A stretch of DNA of 64,000 nt from Paenibacillus tritici (GTDB lineage: Bacteria > Bacillota > Bacilli > Paenibacillales > Paenibacillaceae): assembly GCF_013204885.1 (NCBI RefSeq), contig NZ_JABMKX010000020.1, positions 1-64,000 on the forward strand, given 5' to 3'. The notes under the pieces are model-generated. The model saw nothing but the letters and a program-made list of their open reading frames with translations, had not been told where the DNA came from and did not search any database. Position numbers and translations under genes: made by a program. Position 1 is the first letter of the stretch; each line of letters starts with the position of its first letter. This document shows positions 41,685 through 48,886 of this stretch, one piece after another.

Positions 41685-42992
41685 ATGAATACCGCCGCCC
41701 CTTCCGGGCAGGAAAAGCACAATCCGCTGCAGGGTTTCGCTGCTCCTTTTGTCCGCTCGCGCGCCTTCCCTTATCTGTGGCTGGGACATTTAATTTCATT
41801 CCTCGGCAGCTCAGTGACGATGGTCATTCTGCCCGTTCTCGTCTATTCCCTGACCGGATCAACTACCACGATGGGTCTGGTCATGGCCGCTTACATGCTG
41901 CCGAATGTGATCATGCTTCCGGTATCCGGACATATCGTGGACCGTTACGACCGTGTGCGGATTATGATGCTGGCGGATATTGCCCGTTTTGCCGTAATGA
42001 TGATAACAGCAGTCTTAGCCCTGACCGGAATACTCAGCATTCCGCTGCTCTGTATCCTGGTAGCCTTCTACGGTCTGCTCGATGGTCTATTCCAGCCTGC
42101 CTATGCTGCAGTCCGGGCCACAGTATTCACTCCCGACATCCGCGTGGCTGCGAACTCGCTGACCCAAATCACTACCCAGTCCGTACGCCTGATCGGCCCC
42201 GCCCTGGGCGGTCTGCTGATCACTCACCTGTCCGCAGGTGTCGGGTTCGGCCTGGATGCCTTCACTTATCTGATCTCCCTGTTCTGCCTTGTCTACCTGC
42301 GCAGAGTGCTGATCGCCCAATTACAGACCAGACCCGCCGCAGATGCCGCGGCCTCTGTTCTGCCGGATACTGAAGCCCAGGATACTCCTAACTGGAAAGA
42401 GGATTTCATCGAGGGGATCTCCGTTCTGCGCAGCCACCCCTGGCTGTGGATTACGATTCTGGCCTTCTGCTTCATCAACATCTGCTACGCGGGAATCAGC
42501 ACCGTCCTGCTTCCCTGGCTCTTCAAGGTCCATCACGGCTGGCCTCCTTATGTCTACGGGCTTGCCGTTACTTTCTCCGGGGTAGGCGCAATTATTGCAG
42601 GCTTGCTGTTCGGACTGCGGCCCAAATGGAAGAACCGCGGCATTATGGCATACAGCGGTGCTATGCTGGGTGGTGTGGCTCTGCTGCTCATGCCGTTCGC
42701 GGGTACTCCTGCTGCAGCCATCGGTTTCTTTGCCCTTGAAGGCTTCGGGCTGATGATCTTCGGCCTGATCTGGGAGATCAGCCTGCAGGAGCTGGTCCCG
42801 AAGGAAGCCTTCGGACGGGTAGCCAGCCTGGATCTATTCGGCTCCTTCGCCCTGCTGCCGGCCGGTTACATCTTTGTCGGCTGGCTGGCCGACCTGATTG
42901 GCGGGGTTCCGACGATCCTTATTTTCTCCACTCTGGGACTGACCTGTGTCGCTCTCGTGCTCTGTGTTCCGGCTATCCGTAAATTTCAATAA
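41685..42992 (+). CDS. MFS transporter (probable drug exporter)
   Basis: 435-residue protein with about twelve helices. The N-terminal half has VSGHIVDRYDRVRIMMLAD, a variant of the GhlaDrygRr loop between helices 2 and 3, and the region IRVAANSLTQITTQSVRLIGPALGGLLITHLSAG is typical of MFS_3/enterobactin-exporter-like proteins. The ATG starts directly after the stop of the regulator. Together they look like a regulator-exporter resistance pair. The substrate cannot be read. Confidence 0.88.
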   Translation: MNTAAPSGQEKHNPLQGFAAPFVRSRAFPYLWLGHLISFLGSSVTMVILPVLVYSLTGSTTTMGLVMAAYMLPNVIMLPVSGHIVDRYDRVRIMMLADIARFAVMMITAVLALTGILSIPLLCILVAFYGLLDGLFQPAYAAVRATVFTPDIRVAANSLTQITTQSVRLIGPALGGLLITHLSAGVGFGLDAFTYLISLFCLVYLRRVLIAQLQTRPAADAAASVLPDTEAQDTPNWKEDFIEGISVLRSHPWLWITILAFCFINICYAGISTVLLPWLFKVHHGWPPYVYGLAVTFSGVGAIIAGLLFGLRPKWKNRGIMAYSGAMLGGVALLLMPFAGTPAAAIGFFALEGFGLMIFGLIWEISLQELVPKEAFGRVASLDLFGSFALLPAGYIFVGWLADLIGGVPTILIFSTLGLTCVALVLCVPAIRKFQ

Positions 42993-43012
42993 AGCCGCCG
43001 TGTGGTAAAAAG

Positions 43013-43054
43013 AAAGAGACAGCACCCGCCCGATGGCGGAAGTGCTGCCTCTTT
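43013..43054. terminator. Bidirectional terminator between MFS and hydrolase genes
   Basis: AAAGAGACAGCAC and GTGCTGCCTCTTT pair over 13 positions (one G-T), with a nested CCGCC-CGAT-GGCGG stem. It lies between two convergent stop codons, and A/T-rich flanks on both sides allow use in both directions. Confidence 0.88.
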
Positions 43055-43067
43055 CTGCTTATATGAA

Positions 43068-43853
43068 TTACTTCTGCACAGGGGCGTGCACGAAATCCTT
43101 AATAATCTGTGCCAGCTGCTCCGGCGCTTCATACATACTCATATGGCCTACACCCGGCAGTGTCGCCTTGGTGATATTCCGGTTATCCGAGGTGAAGGTC
43201 CGCTCTGGCGTTACCTTGGAATCCTCTGCTCCGGCCACCAGCAGCACAGGCAGCGCTGTTGCCGAGATCACATCACGCCGGTCCGGGCGCTCGCGCATAG
43301 CCATGGCGGCGCCTGCCGCGCCCTGCGGCGGGGTCTTATAGCCGATCTCCTTGGCCCGTTCCAGCAGCTGCGGCGCTGCTCCGGAAGCGAAGAGTCCGGG
43401 CACCAGCTGATCTACAAAAGCAAAGATCCCATCGTTCTGGATCATGCTGACGCTCTTCAGCCGGTTCTCCTTGGCTTCCTCACTGTCCGGATAGCCGGAG
43501 GAATGAATCAGTCCGAAGCCCTTCAGTCTGGAAGCATGACGCTGGGCAAACGACAGGGTAATATAGCCTCCCAGAGAATGTCCTAACAGATAGCATTCAG
43601 GAATCTCCAAGGCGTTCAGCAGCGACAGCACATCATCGGCCATCTGCTCGATGGTATAGGCCCCGAGCGGAGCATCCGAGGCCCCATGCCCTCGCAGATC
43701 AGGGGCAATGACCCGGTAATTGGCGGTTAAGCCTGGAATAACCTTCTCCCAGTATTCAGCACTCCCGCAGAATCCGTGCAGCAGCACTATTACTTCACCC
43801 TTGCCTTGATCACTGTAGCAAATGTTGCTTCCTTCGCATCGAACATTTTCCAT
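43068..43853 (-). CDS. Alpha/beta hydrolase
   Basis: 261-residue cytoplasmic hydrolase of the alpha/beta fold. VIVLLHGFCGSAEYWEKVIPGL is the oxyanion loop and VIAPDLRGHGASDAPLG follows. The nucleophile Ser is in LLGHSLGGYITLSFA and the His is in LPGVGHMSMYEAPEQLAQII. A catalytic Asp is probably in VAGAEDSKVTP. These match the esterase/C-C hydrolase group, but no substrate is indicated. It is monocistronic with a shared terminator at its 3' end. Confidence 0.87.
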   Translation of the reverse strand: MENVRCEGSNICYSDQGKGEVIVLLHGFCGSAEYWEKVIPGLTANYRVIAPDLRGHGASDAPLGAYTIEQMADDVLSLLNALEIPECYLLGHSLGGYITLSFAQRHASRLKGFGLIHSSGYPDSEEAKENRLKSVSMIQNDGIFAFVDQLVPGLFASGAAPQLLERAKEIGYKTPPQGAAGAAMAMRERPDRRDVISATALPVLLVAGAEDSKVTPERTFTSDNRNITKATLPGVGHMSMYEAPEQLAQIIKDFVHAPVQK

Positions 43854-43923
43854 GGCTGCTTCCCCCTCTTTTCTTATGTAGTCGTCTATATTAATAAGCT
43901 AGAACAGCACATTTGAAACGCTC

Positions 43924-44451
43924 TCAATCCGTAAGTCCGAAACCCTGTGCTGCAGCTTGGGCAATCTGGTCAGCCATAAGTATCACCCGGTAGAGCGGAG
44001 TGGTCTGCAGGGTCCTGTATGGACGGGGACTGTTCACATCAACGATGGCTGCCAGGCTGTAATTCCCTACTGCCGGCAACAGCAACCCGACAGATTGTGC
44101 CGGACGCAGCGGCTGAGCTGCCGCAAAATAACAGCCCAGTGCCGCAGGCGGTCCCAGACACGCATCTACAGCGATAATAATCTGCCCTTCCGGGATTTCC
44201 GTTATCCGCTGTACCAGATTATCCGCATCACAGGGCGATGGCAGCGTTCCGGTTACATTCGGAAATCCGTATTCCAGCAGACGGCTTCCCGTCAAGGGTC
44301 CCAGAGCATCCCCTGTAGAGCGGTCCGTTCCAATACAGAGAAAGGTCAACTGCTCTGCGGAATACAATTCTGCGATCTCCCGAAAGAAGGAAGCCAGCCC
44401 AACGGCATCCATTTTACGTCTTTTTCTGCTCTCCTCTTCCCTAATGGCCAA
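43924..44451 (-). CDS. yyaC: Spore protein YyaC family (DUF1256, protease-like)
   Basis: 175-residue protein related to GPR spore-protease-like YyaC. Visible are FLCIGTDRSTGDALGPLTGSRLLEYGF, DADNLVQRITEIPEGQIIIAVDACLG and VNSPRPYRTLQTTPLYRVILMADQIA. The Asp-rich loop GTDRSTGD and DACLG are conserved in the family. YyaC is found in spore formers and is expressed under sporulation control in Bacillus, so this gene supports a spore-forming host. The start is a TTG with GGAGGG 9 bases upstream; a later ATG (44412) would drop the basic N-terminus. Confidence 0.87.
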   Translation of the reverse strand: MAIREEESRKRRKMDAVGLASFFREIAELYSAEQLTFLCIGTDRSTGDALGPLTGSRLLEYGFPNVTGTLPSPCDADNLVQRITEIPEGQIIIAVDACLGPPAALGCYFAAAQPLRPAQSVGLLLPAVGNYSLAAIVDVNSPRPYRTLQTTPLYRVILMADQIAQAAAQGFGLTD

Positions 44452-44592
44452 GACCTTCTCCCCTCCTTAACCTGCCTGGATTGTTTCCCTATAATTTAAC
44501 ATGTTTGCGGGATGCGGACAAAAAAATGGTCTTTTGCGGGTCAACCATGTTAAAATACTGGAACTATGACTAAGGGAGGACGGTGATACCCA

Positions 44593-44817
44593 ATGGATTT
44601 GTCGAAACCAAGCCAGGAGAACGTGGAATATATGATCGAAGGCATTAAAAACAAGCTAAAAATGGCCAGTGCCGCTGCGATGCAGGCCTCGGCTTTTTCG
44701 GTGGAGCAATACGAGGATATTCAGGATGTGTATGAGGTTGCCATGGGCAGCGACAGGCTCAGTATCTCACAGGTGGAGGCACTGGTATCGGAGCTCGGAC
44801 GTTTACGTAAAAAATAG
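44593..44817 (+). CDS. DUF1128 family small protein
   Basis: 74-residue helical protein, full-length match to DUF1128 of Firmicutes (MDLSKPSQENVEYMIEGIK, then FSVEQYEDIQDVYEVAMGSDRLSISQVEALVSELG). Function unknown. GGAGG is upstream of the ATG with about 13 bases between them. The next 90 bases end in a strong terminator. Confidence 0.88.
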   Translation: MDLSKPSQENVEYMIEGIKNKLKMASAAAMQASAFSVEQYEDIQDVYEVAMGSDRLSISQVEALVSELGRLRKK

Positions 44818-44905
44818 AATAGAGCTGCCCGTACAAGTAGAACCGGCTACGGCATCTTTCACAAGAACGGTATCCGCTTCTGCAAGAAATAAATCCTTAT
44901 CTTTT

Positions 44906-44962
44906 AAAAAAGCCCTTCTCTCCACCTGTCCGCAAGCGGACGGTGAAGAAGAAGGGCTTTTG
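44906..44962. terminator. Bidirectional terminator between DUF1128 and pirin genes
   Basis: AAAAGCCCTTCT pairs with AGAAGGGCTTTT, and a nested CACC-GTCCGC stem pairs with GCGGAC-GGTG. T-rich on both outer sides, it serves two convergent genes. Confidence 0.9.
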
Positions 44963-45006
44963 TGTACTGTACATTCTCTGCTTCAGGACTGCTCTGCTCC
45001 CGGTAT

Positions 45007-45726
45007 TTACGGAAGATCAATCAGGATGAATTCCGCATCGCCTTCGCTGCTTATGCCTTTAAGGGTCAGCTCACAGCTCTTGCGGATCCGCGCCGCATCC
45101 CCTTGCTGAAGCTGGAATACACCATCCGAGCACGCGATCTCCAGGTTCCCGGAGATCACATACAGGTGGGTGCGCCGCTCCTCCTGCTGCGGATAACGCA
45201 GCTCCCGGTTCTTCTGCAAAAGGGACAAATAGATGTTAACATCCTCGCCCAATTGAAGCGCACCTTGCGTTCCTTCCCCCGAGGCGACAGGCAGCAGGTG
45301 GTTGAGCTTAAGCTCTGGCGGGAAGAAGCGGGCATCCCATTTCGGCGTCTTCCCGGGACGGTCGGGCAGGAGCCAGATCTGCAGGAACCGGGCATTCGTG
45401 TGGGCCGACGGATTCGTCTCTGAATGGTTAATCCCTGTTCCTGCACTCATCATCTGTACACTGCCCGCCTGCAGATCTGCATGATTCCCCAGATCATCCT
45501 GATGCTTCAGCACACCGGAAATCACATAGGTGATAATCTCCAGATCATGATGCGGGTGCTCATGCATTCCTTGCTCCGGCTTCAATTCATTGTCGTTATG
45601 AGCCAGCAGTGCGCCGAAATGGGCATTGCTGGGATCATCGTAATCGGCGAAGGAGAAGCTGAATTCACTGTGTATCCATTCTCTATTCGAAGTATGTCGC
45701 TCAGCTGCTGTAACTACTTTAATCAT
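45007..45726 (-). CDS. Pirin family protein
   Basis: 239-residue bicupin. The metal-binding histidines of the first cupin are in GMHEHPHHDLEIITYVISGVLKHQDDLGN, and the Glu or His of GSVQMMSAGTGINHSETNPS follow, which is the YhhW/YhaK quercetinase-like pattern. The C-terminal cupin has DVNIYLSLLQKN and GNLEIACSDGVFQLQQGDAARI. Some bacterial pirins open quercetin, but the physiological role is often unknown. GGAGGTG lies before the ATG. The gene is divergent from the YtxH-like gene across a 322-base gap. Confidence 0.9.
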   Translation of the reverse strand: MIKVVTAAERHTSNREWIHSEFSFSFADYDDPSNAHFGALLAHNDNELKPEQGMHEHPHHDLEIITYVISGVLKHQDDLGNHADLQAGSVQMMSAGTGINHSETNPSAHTNARFLQIWLLPDRPGKTPKWDARFFPPELKLNHLLPVASGEGTQGALQLGEDVNIYLSLLQKNRELRYPQQEERRTHLYVISGNLEIACSDGVFQLQQGDAARIRKSCELTLKGISSEGDAEFILIDLP

Positions 45727-46048
45727 GATTTTGCACCTCCATAGATGTTGGAAACCTATCCATATCCTTAATGTGGAATGAGTGCTTGTTAATATGAGAT
45801 GTGTGTAGACGCTTTAATTAACTATCTCTTACCCCCTTCTTTTCTTCATCAATCAACTTTGTAAAGTCTCGAATTCTCTTAAATATGTATAGAAAAGACC
45901 CGTTTTGACCTGGATGCTCCCATATCCTCCGGCAATCTTTCCCAAGCTACTCCACTGTTTCAGCTCATAGCCCAACGTTTATATACGAAGTAAGATACTT
46001 CAGGCCAACCTGAATGTGAATGACAATTCTAATGAGGAGTGATTGATA
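45727..46048. other. 322-base gap between pirin and YtxH-like genes
   Basis: AT-rich divergent intergenic region. Apart from the ribosome sites at each end I see no clear promoter pair, operator or structured RNA. No sigma-B-type GTTT/GGGTA pair precedes the YtxH-like gene, although that family often is sigma-B dependent. Confidence 0.5.
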
Positions 46049-46585
46049 ATGAATACAGCAGAGAAAGAATATCCGGTTGAGAGCGGCGGCACATTTCTTA
46101 AAGGGATTTTCATCGGGGGGCTGCTTGGAGCAGCGGCTGCATTGTTATTCGCACCGAAGCCTGGACGGGAAATGCGCAGTGATCTGTCCGATAAGCTGAC
46201 CGTTGCCACGGATAAGACCAGAGAAGTGGCCGGAGCTGTAACTGACAAGACTAAGAGTTTGGCTACAACCGTCAGTGAAAAAGCTACCGATCTGGCTGGC
46301 ACTGTCTCCGCCAAGGCCTCCGACATCTTCACTACAGTAAGTGACAGCAAACAACAAATTGCAGCCACTCTGTCGGAAACGGGCAAAAAGATCGGCGAAA
46401 CCGTAAGCGACGCTTCAAAGGATATATCAGGTCATGTCAAAGATGCTTCTGAAGATGTGTCTGTTGAAGCTAAGGATGCCTCCAAAGAGGTAGCCGACAA
46501 GGCGAAGGATGCTTCCAAAGAAGTAGCTGATGAGGCTAAGGACGCTAAAGAGGACGTTAAGTCAGCTTACAAAACCTCCTATTAA
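46049..46585 (+). CDS. YtxH-domain stress protein with LEA-like repeat tail
   Basis: 178-residue protein with an N-terminal hydrophobic segment (FLKGIFIGGLLGAAAALLF) directly followed by APKPGREMRSDLSD, the YtxH pattern. The rest is a long amphipathic helix of 11-residue units (such as KDASKEVADKA repeated) rich in Ala, Lys, Asp and Thr, like LEA/YtxH desiccation-stress proteins. ATG 46049 has GAGGAG nine bases upstream; the alternative TTG 46043 is closer than useful. It lies two genes away from the sigB operon on the other strand, and a general-stress role is likely. Confidence 0.85.
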   Translation: MNTAEKEYPVESGGTFLKGIFIGGLLGAAAALLFAPKPGREMRSDLSDKLTVATDKTREVAGAVTDKTKSLATTVSEKATDLAGTVSAKASDIFTTVSDSKQQIAATLSETGKKIGETVSDASKDISGHVKDASEDVSVEAKDASKEVADKAKDASKEVADEAKDAKEDVKSAYKTSY

Positions 46586-46615
46586 GCTCTGGGGTATCCG
46601 GCTGAATAGATAGCA

Positions 46616-46652
46616 AGAGAGCGGCCAGATCTTCCATAGCTGGCTGCTCTCT
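46616..46652 (+). terminator. Terminator after YtxH-like gene
   Basis: AGAGAGCGGCCAG pairs with CTGGCTGCTCTCT with one mismatch around an 11-base loop, and TATTTATG follows. It lies 31 bases after the stop codon. Confidence 0.75.
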
Positions 46653-46729
46653 ATTTATGTATGCCACCGTTGATGCAGTCTTATATTCTAATACAGCCTG
46701 TCTCAGGCTACAGAAAGCAGGTACGCCTT

Positions 46730-47062
46730 ATGGGAGAAGCGGACAACAGAACCAAAGCTTATGAAGTTGATGAGCATCCCTTCGAGCTGCGGCATGAGGT
46801 CAAACGCTTGAATGCGAGGCTCGACAAGATCGCGGATTCGCTTGAGAAATCCGAATTCAAGGACATCCTTGAGAATTATACGGACCCCAAGAAGCGGATC
46901 ATTACCAATCTTATGGCCGGGATCTCCAGAGGCCTCGGGCTTTCCTTGGGTACGTTTGTGATCCTCGGTCTGCTTGGCTATATTCTCAGTTTGTTTCTCG
47001 ATGTGCCGGTTATCGGGGAATATCTTGCAGAAATCAAAAAGTATATTGATACCAACAGCTGA
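46730..47062 (+). CDS. DUF5665-like membrane protein
   Basis: 110-residue protein. A soluble helix (FELRHEVKRLNARLDKIADSLEKSEFKDILENYTDPKKRII) leads to one strong hydrophobic stretch, LGLSLGTFVILGLLGYILSLF, with the DUF5665 layout. Function unknown. The frame opens at 46661 without a ribosome site. AGGT is seven bases before ATG 46730 (MGEADNRTK), which I prefer with moderate confidence. It is convergent to sigB; the hairpins at 47077-47123 and 47155-47190 separate them. Confidence 0.75.
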   Translation: MGEADNRTKAYEVDEHPFELRHEVKRLNARLDKIADSLEKSEFKDILENYTDPKKRIITNLMAGISRGLGLSLGTFVILGLLGYILSLFLDVPVIGEYLAEIKKYIDTNS

Positions 47063-47076
47063 TGCCATTTCCCGCG

Positions 47077-47123
47077 CATCCCTCCTGCAGCCTACTCCTA
47101 CCGAATAGACTGTAGGAGGGATG
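47077..47123 (+). terminator. Hairpin after the DUF5665-like gene
   Basis: CATCCCTCCTGCAG pairs with CTGTAGGAGGGATG, 13 Watson-Crick pairs and one wobble, with a 19-base loop. GCTATTTG follows. Confidence 0.65.
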
Positions 47124-47154
47124 TTGCTATTTGTGCTGCATTGGAACCAAAATA

Positions 47155-47190
47155 GGGCAAGCTCACTCCCGGTAGGGAATGAGCTTGCCC
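47155..47190 (-). terminator. Terminator of the rsbV-rsbW-sigB operon
   Basis: GGGCAAGCTCA pairs exactly with TGAGCTTGCCC, and TCCC/GGGA extends the stem. On the minus strand ATTTTGG follows. It lies 24 bases after the sigB stop. Confidence 0.78.
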
Positions 47191-47213
47191 TGATTATATA
47201 ATGGCATTGAACC

Positions 47214-47984
47214 TTAATAGGATGAATTAGCCATGATCTGCTTCAGCTTCTCGGTGGCGCGCTTCTGAATGCGCGAGACACTCATCTGCGAGACACCCAG
47301 CTTCTGGGCGATCGCCCGCTGGGATTGCCCGTCCTGGAAGGCCAGCAGCAGCACCTGCTGCTCCTGCTCCTTCAGCTGTCCCAGAGCCTGCTGGAGATCC
47401 ATACGCTTCTCCACAGTCTCATAGTCATTGGCGTCTGAGCTGATCAATTCACCGAGCGTAGCTCCGCTCTCTTCCTGGGAGAGCGGTGAATCCAAGGAGA
47501 CATAATGATAACATTCCCGGCCTGCCAGTACTTCCACCGTTTCTTCCACGGTCAGATCCAGGTAATGGGCGATCTCTTCAACCGCCGGAGAACGTTCGAG
47601 CCGAATGGTCAGTTCGTCAATGGCCTGCTGAACGAGTGCACCTTTTTCCTTAATCCGCCGCGGAACCTGTATGTACCAGGACTTATCACGCAGGAAGTTT
47701 TTCATATGTCCAATCATGCTTTTCATCGCGTAAGGCTCGAAGGGAATTCCTAAGCTGATGTCGTATTGCTGCAGCAGTCGGATCAGCGCCATTTGGCCCA
47801 CCTGATACAGATCTTCATAGAGATCCGGACGGTTACGGGCAATTTTGCCGGCAGCCATCTTCACCATGGGTTCATATTTGCGGATGAGCACTGTTGCAAT
47901 TTCATTGTCTTTCGTCTGCTGGTATTCCCAGATCAGGCTTACTGCTTCATTCATGGACTCTGGGGGAGTCACTTTGTCACTCAT
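47214..47984 (-). CDS. sigB: RNA polymerase sigma factor SigB
   Basis: General-stress sigma factor, 256 residues with sigma-70 regions 2, 3 and 4. RPDLYEDLYQVGQMALIRLLQQYD and FEPYAMKSMIGHMKNFLRDKSWYIQVPRRIKEKG are regions 2.3-3, and LLLAFQDGQSQRAIAQKLGVSQMSVSRIQKRATEKLKQIM is region 4. The gene set RsbV-RsbW-SigB, together with the upstream promoter of sigma-B form, favours SigB over SigF, which is otherwise similar. Its start overlaps the stop of rsbW by four bases (ATGA). Confidence 0.9.
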   Translation of the reverse strand: MSDKVTPPESMNEAVSLIWEYQQTKDNEIATVLIRKYEPMVKMAAGKIARNRPDLYEDLYQVGQMALIRLLQQYDISLGIPFEPYAMKSMIGHMKNFLRDKSWYIQVPRRIKEKGALVQQAIDELTIRLERSPAVEEIAHYLDLTVEETVEVLAGRECYHYVSLDSPLSQEESGATLGELISSDANDYETVEKRMDLQQALGQLKEQEQQVLLLAFQDGQSQRAIAQKLGVSQMSVSRIQKRATEKLKQIMANSSY

Positions 47985-48433
47985 ACTTTCTCCTCGCTGA
48001 AATTGAGCCGTTTAGTCAGGGTAACGACCGTTCCTTTCCCTGCTTCACTAACGACGCTAACGTCATCCATCAGCGCCTGCATTAGATAGAATCCGAGTCC
48101 GCCTACCTGAACATCATTCAGCTCCTTGTCATGAAGCGTCAGACGTTCCCCGGACGCATCCAAACCGTCAAAGCTCTCCCCCTCATCTTTGACAGTAATG
48201 GATAAGACACTTGATCCTACCTCAAAGATTACATCAACCACACCGTCTGCCTGCCCGTAAGCATACAGCACGGAGTTATTACAAGCTTCCGAGACCGCTA
48301 CCTTCATATCTTCAATGTCCTCATAAGTGAAACCCATCTTGGAGGCAATGCCATATAAATTAAGTCTGACGATATCGACATATTCTGCACTGGCGGGTAA
48401 CTGAAGAACTACTCTTTGTACGTCATCACTCAT
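47981..48433 (-). CDS. rsbW: Anti-sigma-B factor and serine kinase RsbW
   Basis: 150-residue HATPase-type kinase that binds SigB and holds it inactive, and phosphorylates RsbV. The N-box is KVAVSEACNNSVLYAYG, DVIFEVGSSVLSITVKDEGESFD carries the DxG/nucleotide region, and GGLGFYLMQALMDDV the G-box. Length and order are typical of RsbW. AGGAAAGGATC lies before the ATG. It is encoded 18 bases after rsbV and is coupled to sigB. Confidence 0.92.
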   Translation of the reverse strand: MSDDVQRVVLQLPASAEYVDIVRLNLYGIASKMGFTYEDIEDMKVAVSEACNNSVLYAYGQADGVVDVIFEVGSSVLSITVKDEGESFDGLDASGERLTLHDKELNDVQVGGLGFYLMQALMDDVSVVSEAGKGTVVTLTKRLNFSEEKV

Positions 48434-48451
48434 TCTTAGTTCGATCCTTTC

Positions 48452-48790
48452 CTAGTGGGAATTCTCTTGGGGGGCAAAAAATTTGGAAATACCGGTCATA
48501 TCAAACAGCTTCTGTATTTGCGGAGGAACTTCATCAACGGTAAATTTAACGTCCATTCCGTGTCTAGCTTTGAGGATCGACAACAAAATCCCGATACCAG
48601 TGCTGTCAATGTATCTCAGGTCCTTAAGATTGATTACAAGGTCAAGCCCCGTATCGCCCACCAGAGGTTCCATGACCAAACGGAAATCAGGAGCCACAGA
48701 TAAATCAAGCTCACCAATCAGATAAACGGTGCATACGGTGCCTACTGTTTCGGTTTTTGCGTGGAACTTTTCGCTTTTATGTGTATTCAT
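48452..48790 (-). CDS. rsbV: Anti-anti-sigma factor RsbV
   Basis: 112-residue STAS-domain protein. VYLIGELDLSVAPDFRLVMEPL and LDLVINLKDLRYIDSTGIGILLSILKARHG contain the phosphorylation Ser in the DSTGIG motif. When dephosphorylated it binds RsbW and frees SigB. The longest frame begins at a TTG (48796), but AGGAG is eight bases before ATG 48790. It is the first gene of the operon and lies just downstream of a sigma-B-type promoter. Confidence 0.92.
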   Translation of the reverse strand: MNTHKSEKFHAKTETVGTVCTVYLIGELDLSVAPDFRLVMEPLVGDTGLDLVINLKDLRYIDSTGIGILLSILKARHGMDVKFTVDEVPPQIQKLFDMTGISKFFAPQENSH

Positions 48791-48824
48791 AGACAACTCT
48801 CCTGATAAATGTTTTCTTTACCAA

Positions 48825-48850
48825 TAACCCTAATAGTATACTGTTGAAAC
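48825..48850 (-). promoter_or_regulatory. Sigma-B promoter of rsbV-rsbW-sigB
   Basis: On the minus strand GTTTCA (48845-48850), a 14-base spacer and GGGTTA (48825-48830) match the sigma-B consensus GTTTAA-N12/14-GGGTAT. The rsbV start is 34 bases on. This is the autoregulation seen in Bacillus sigB operons. Confidence 0.78.
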
Positions 48851-48886
48851 AAGAAAAGGACTTCTCCGGCCATGGGAATTACTGGG

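Noticed and set aside
45727..46048. Sigma-B promoter before the YtxH-like gene
   Set aside because: GTTT strings occur at about 45957 and 45977, but no GGGTA-like -10 follows at the right distance.
47214..48790. Reading rsbV-rsbW-sigB as the sporulation set spoIIAA-spoIIAB-sigF
   Set aside because: The first protein resembles RsbV more than SpoIIAA at its N-terminus. The promoter is of sigma-B form, and the flanking REC-PP2C, kinase and CheR genes belong to stress control.
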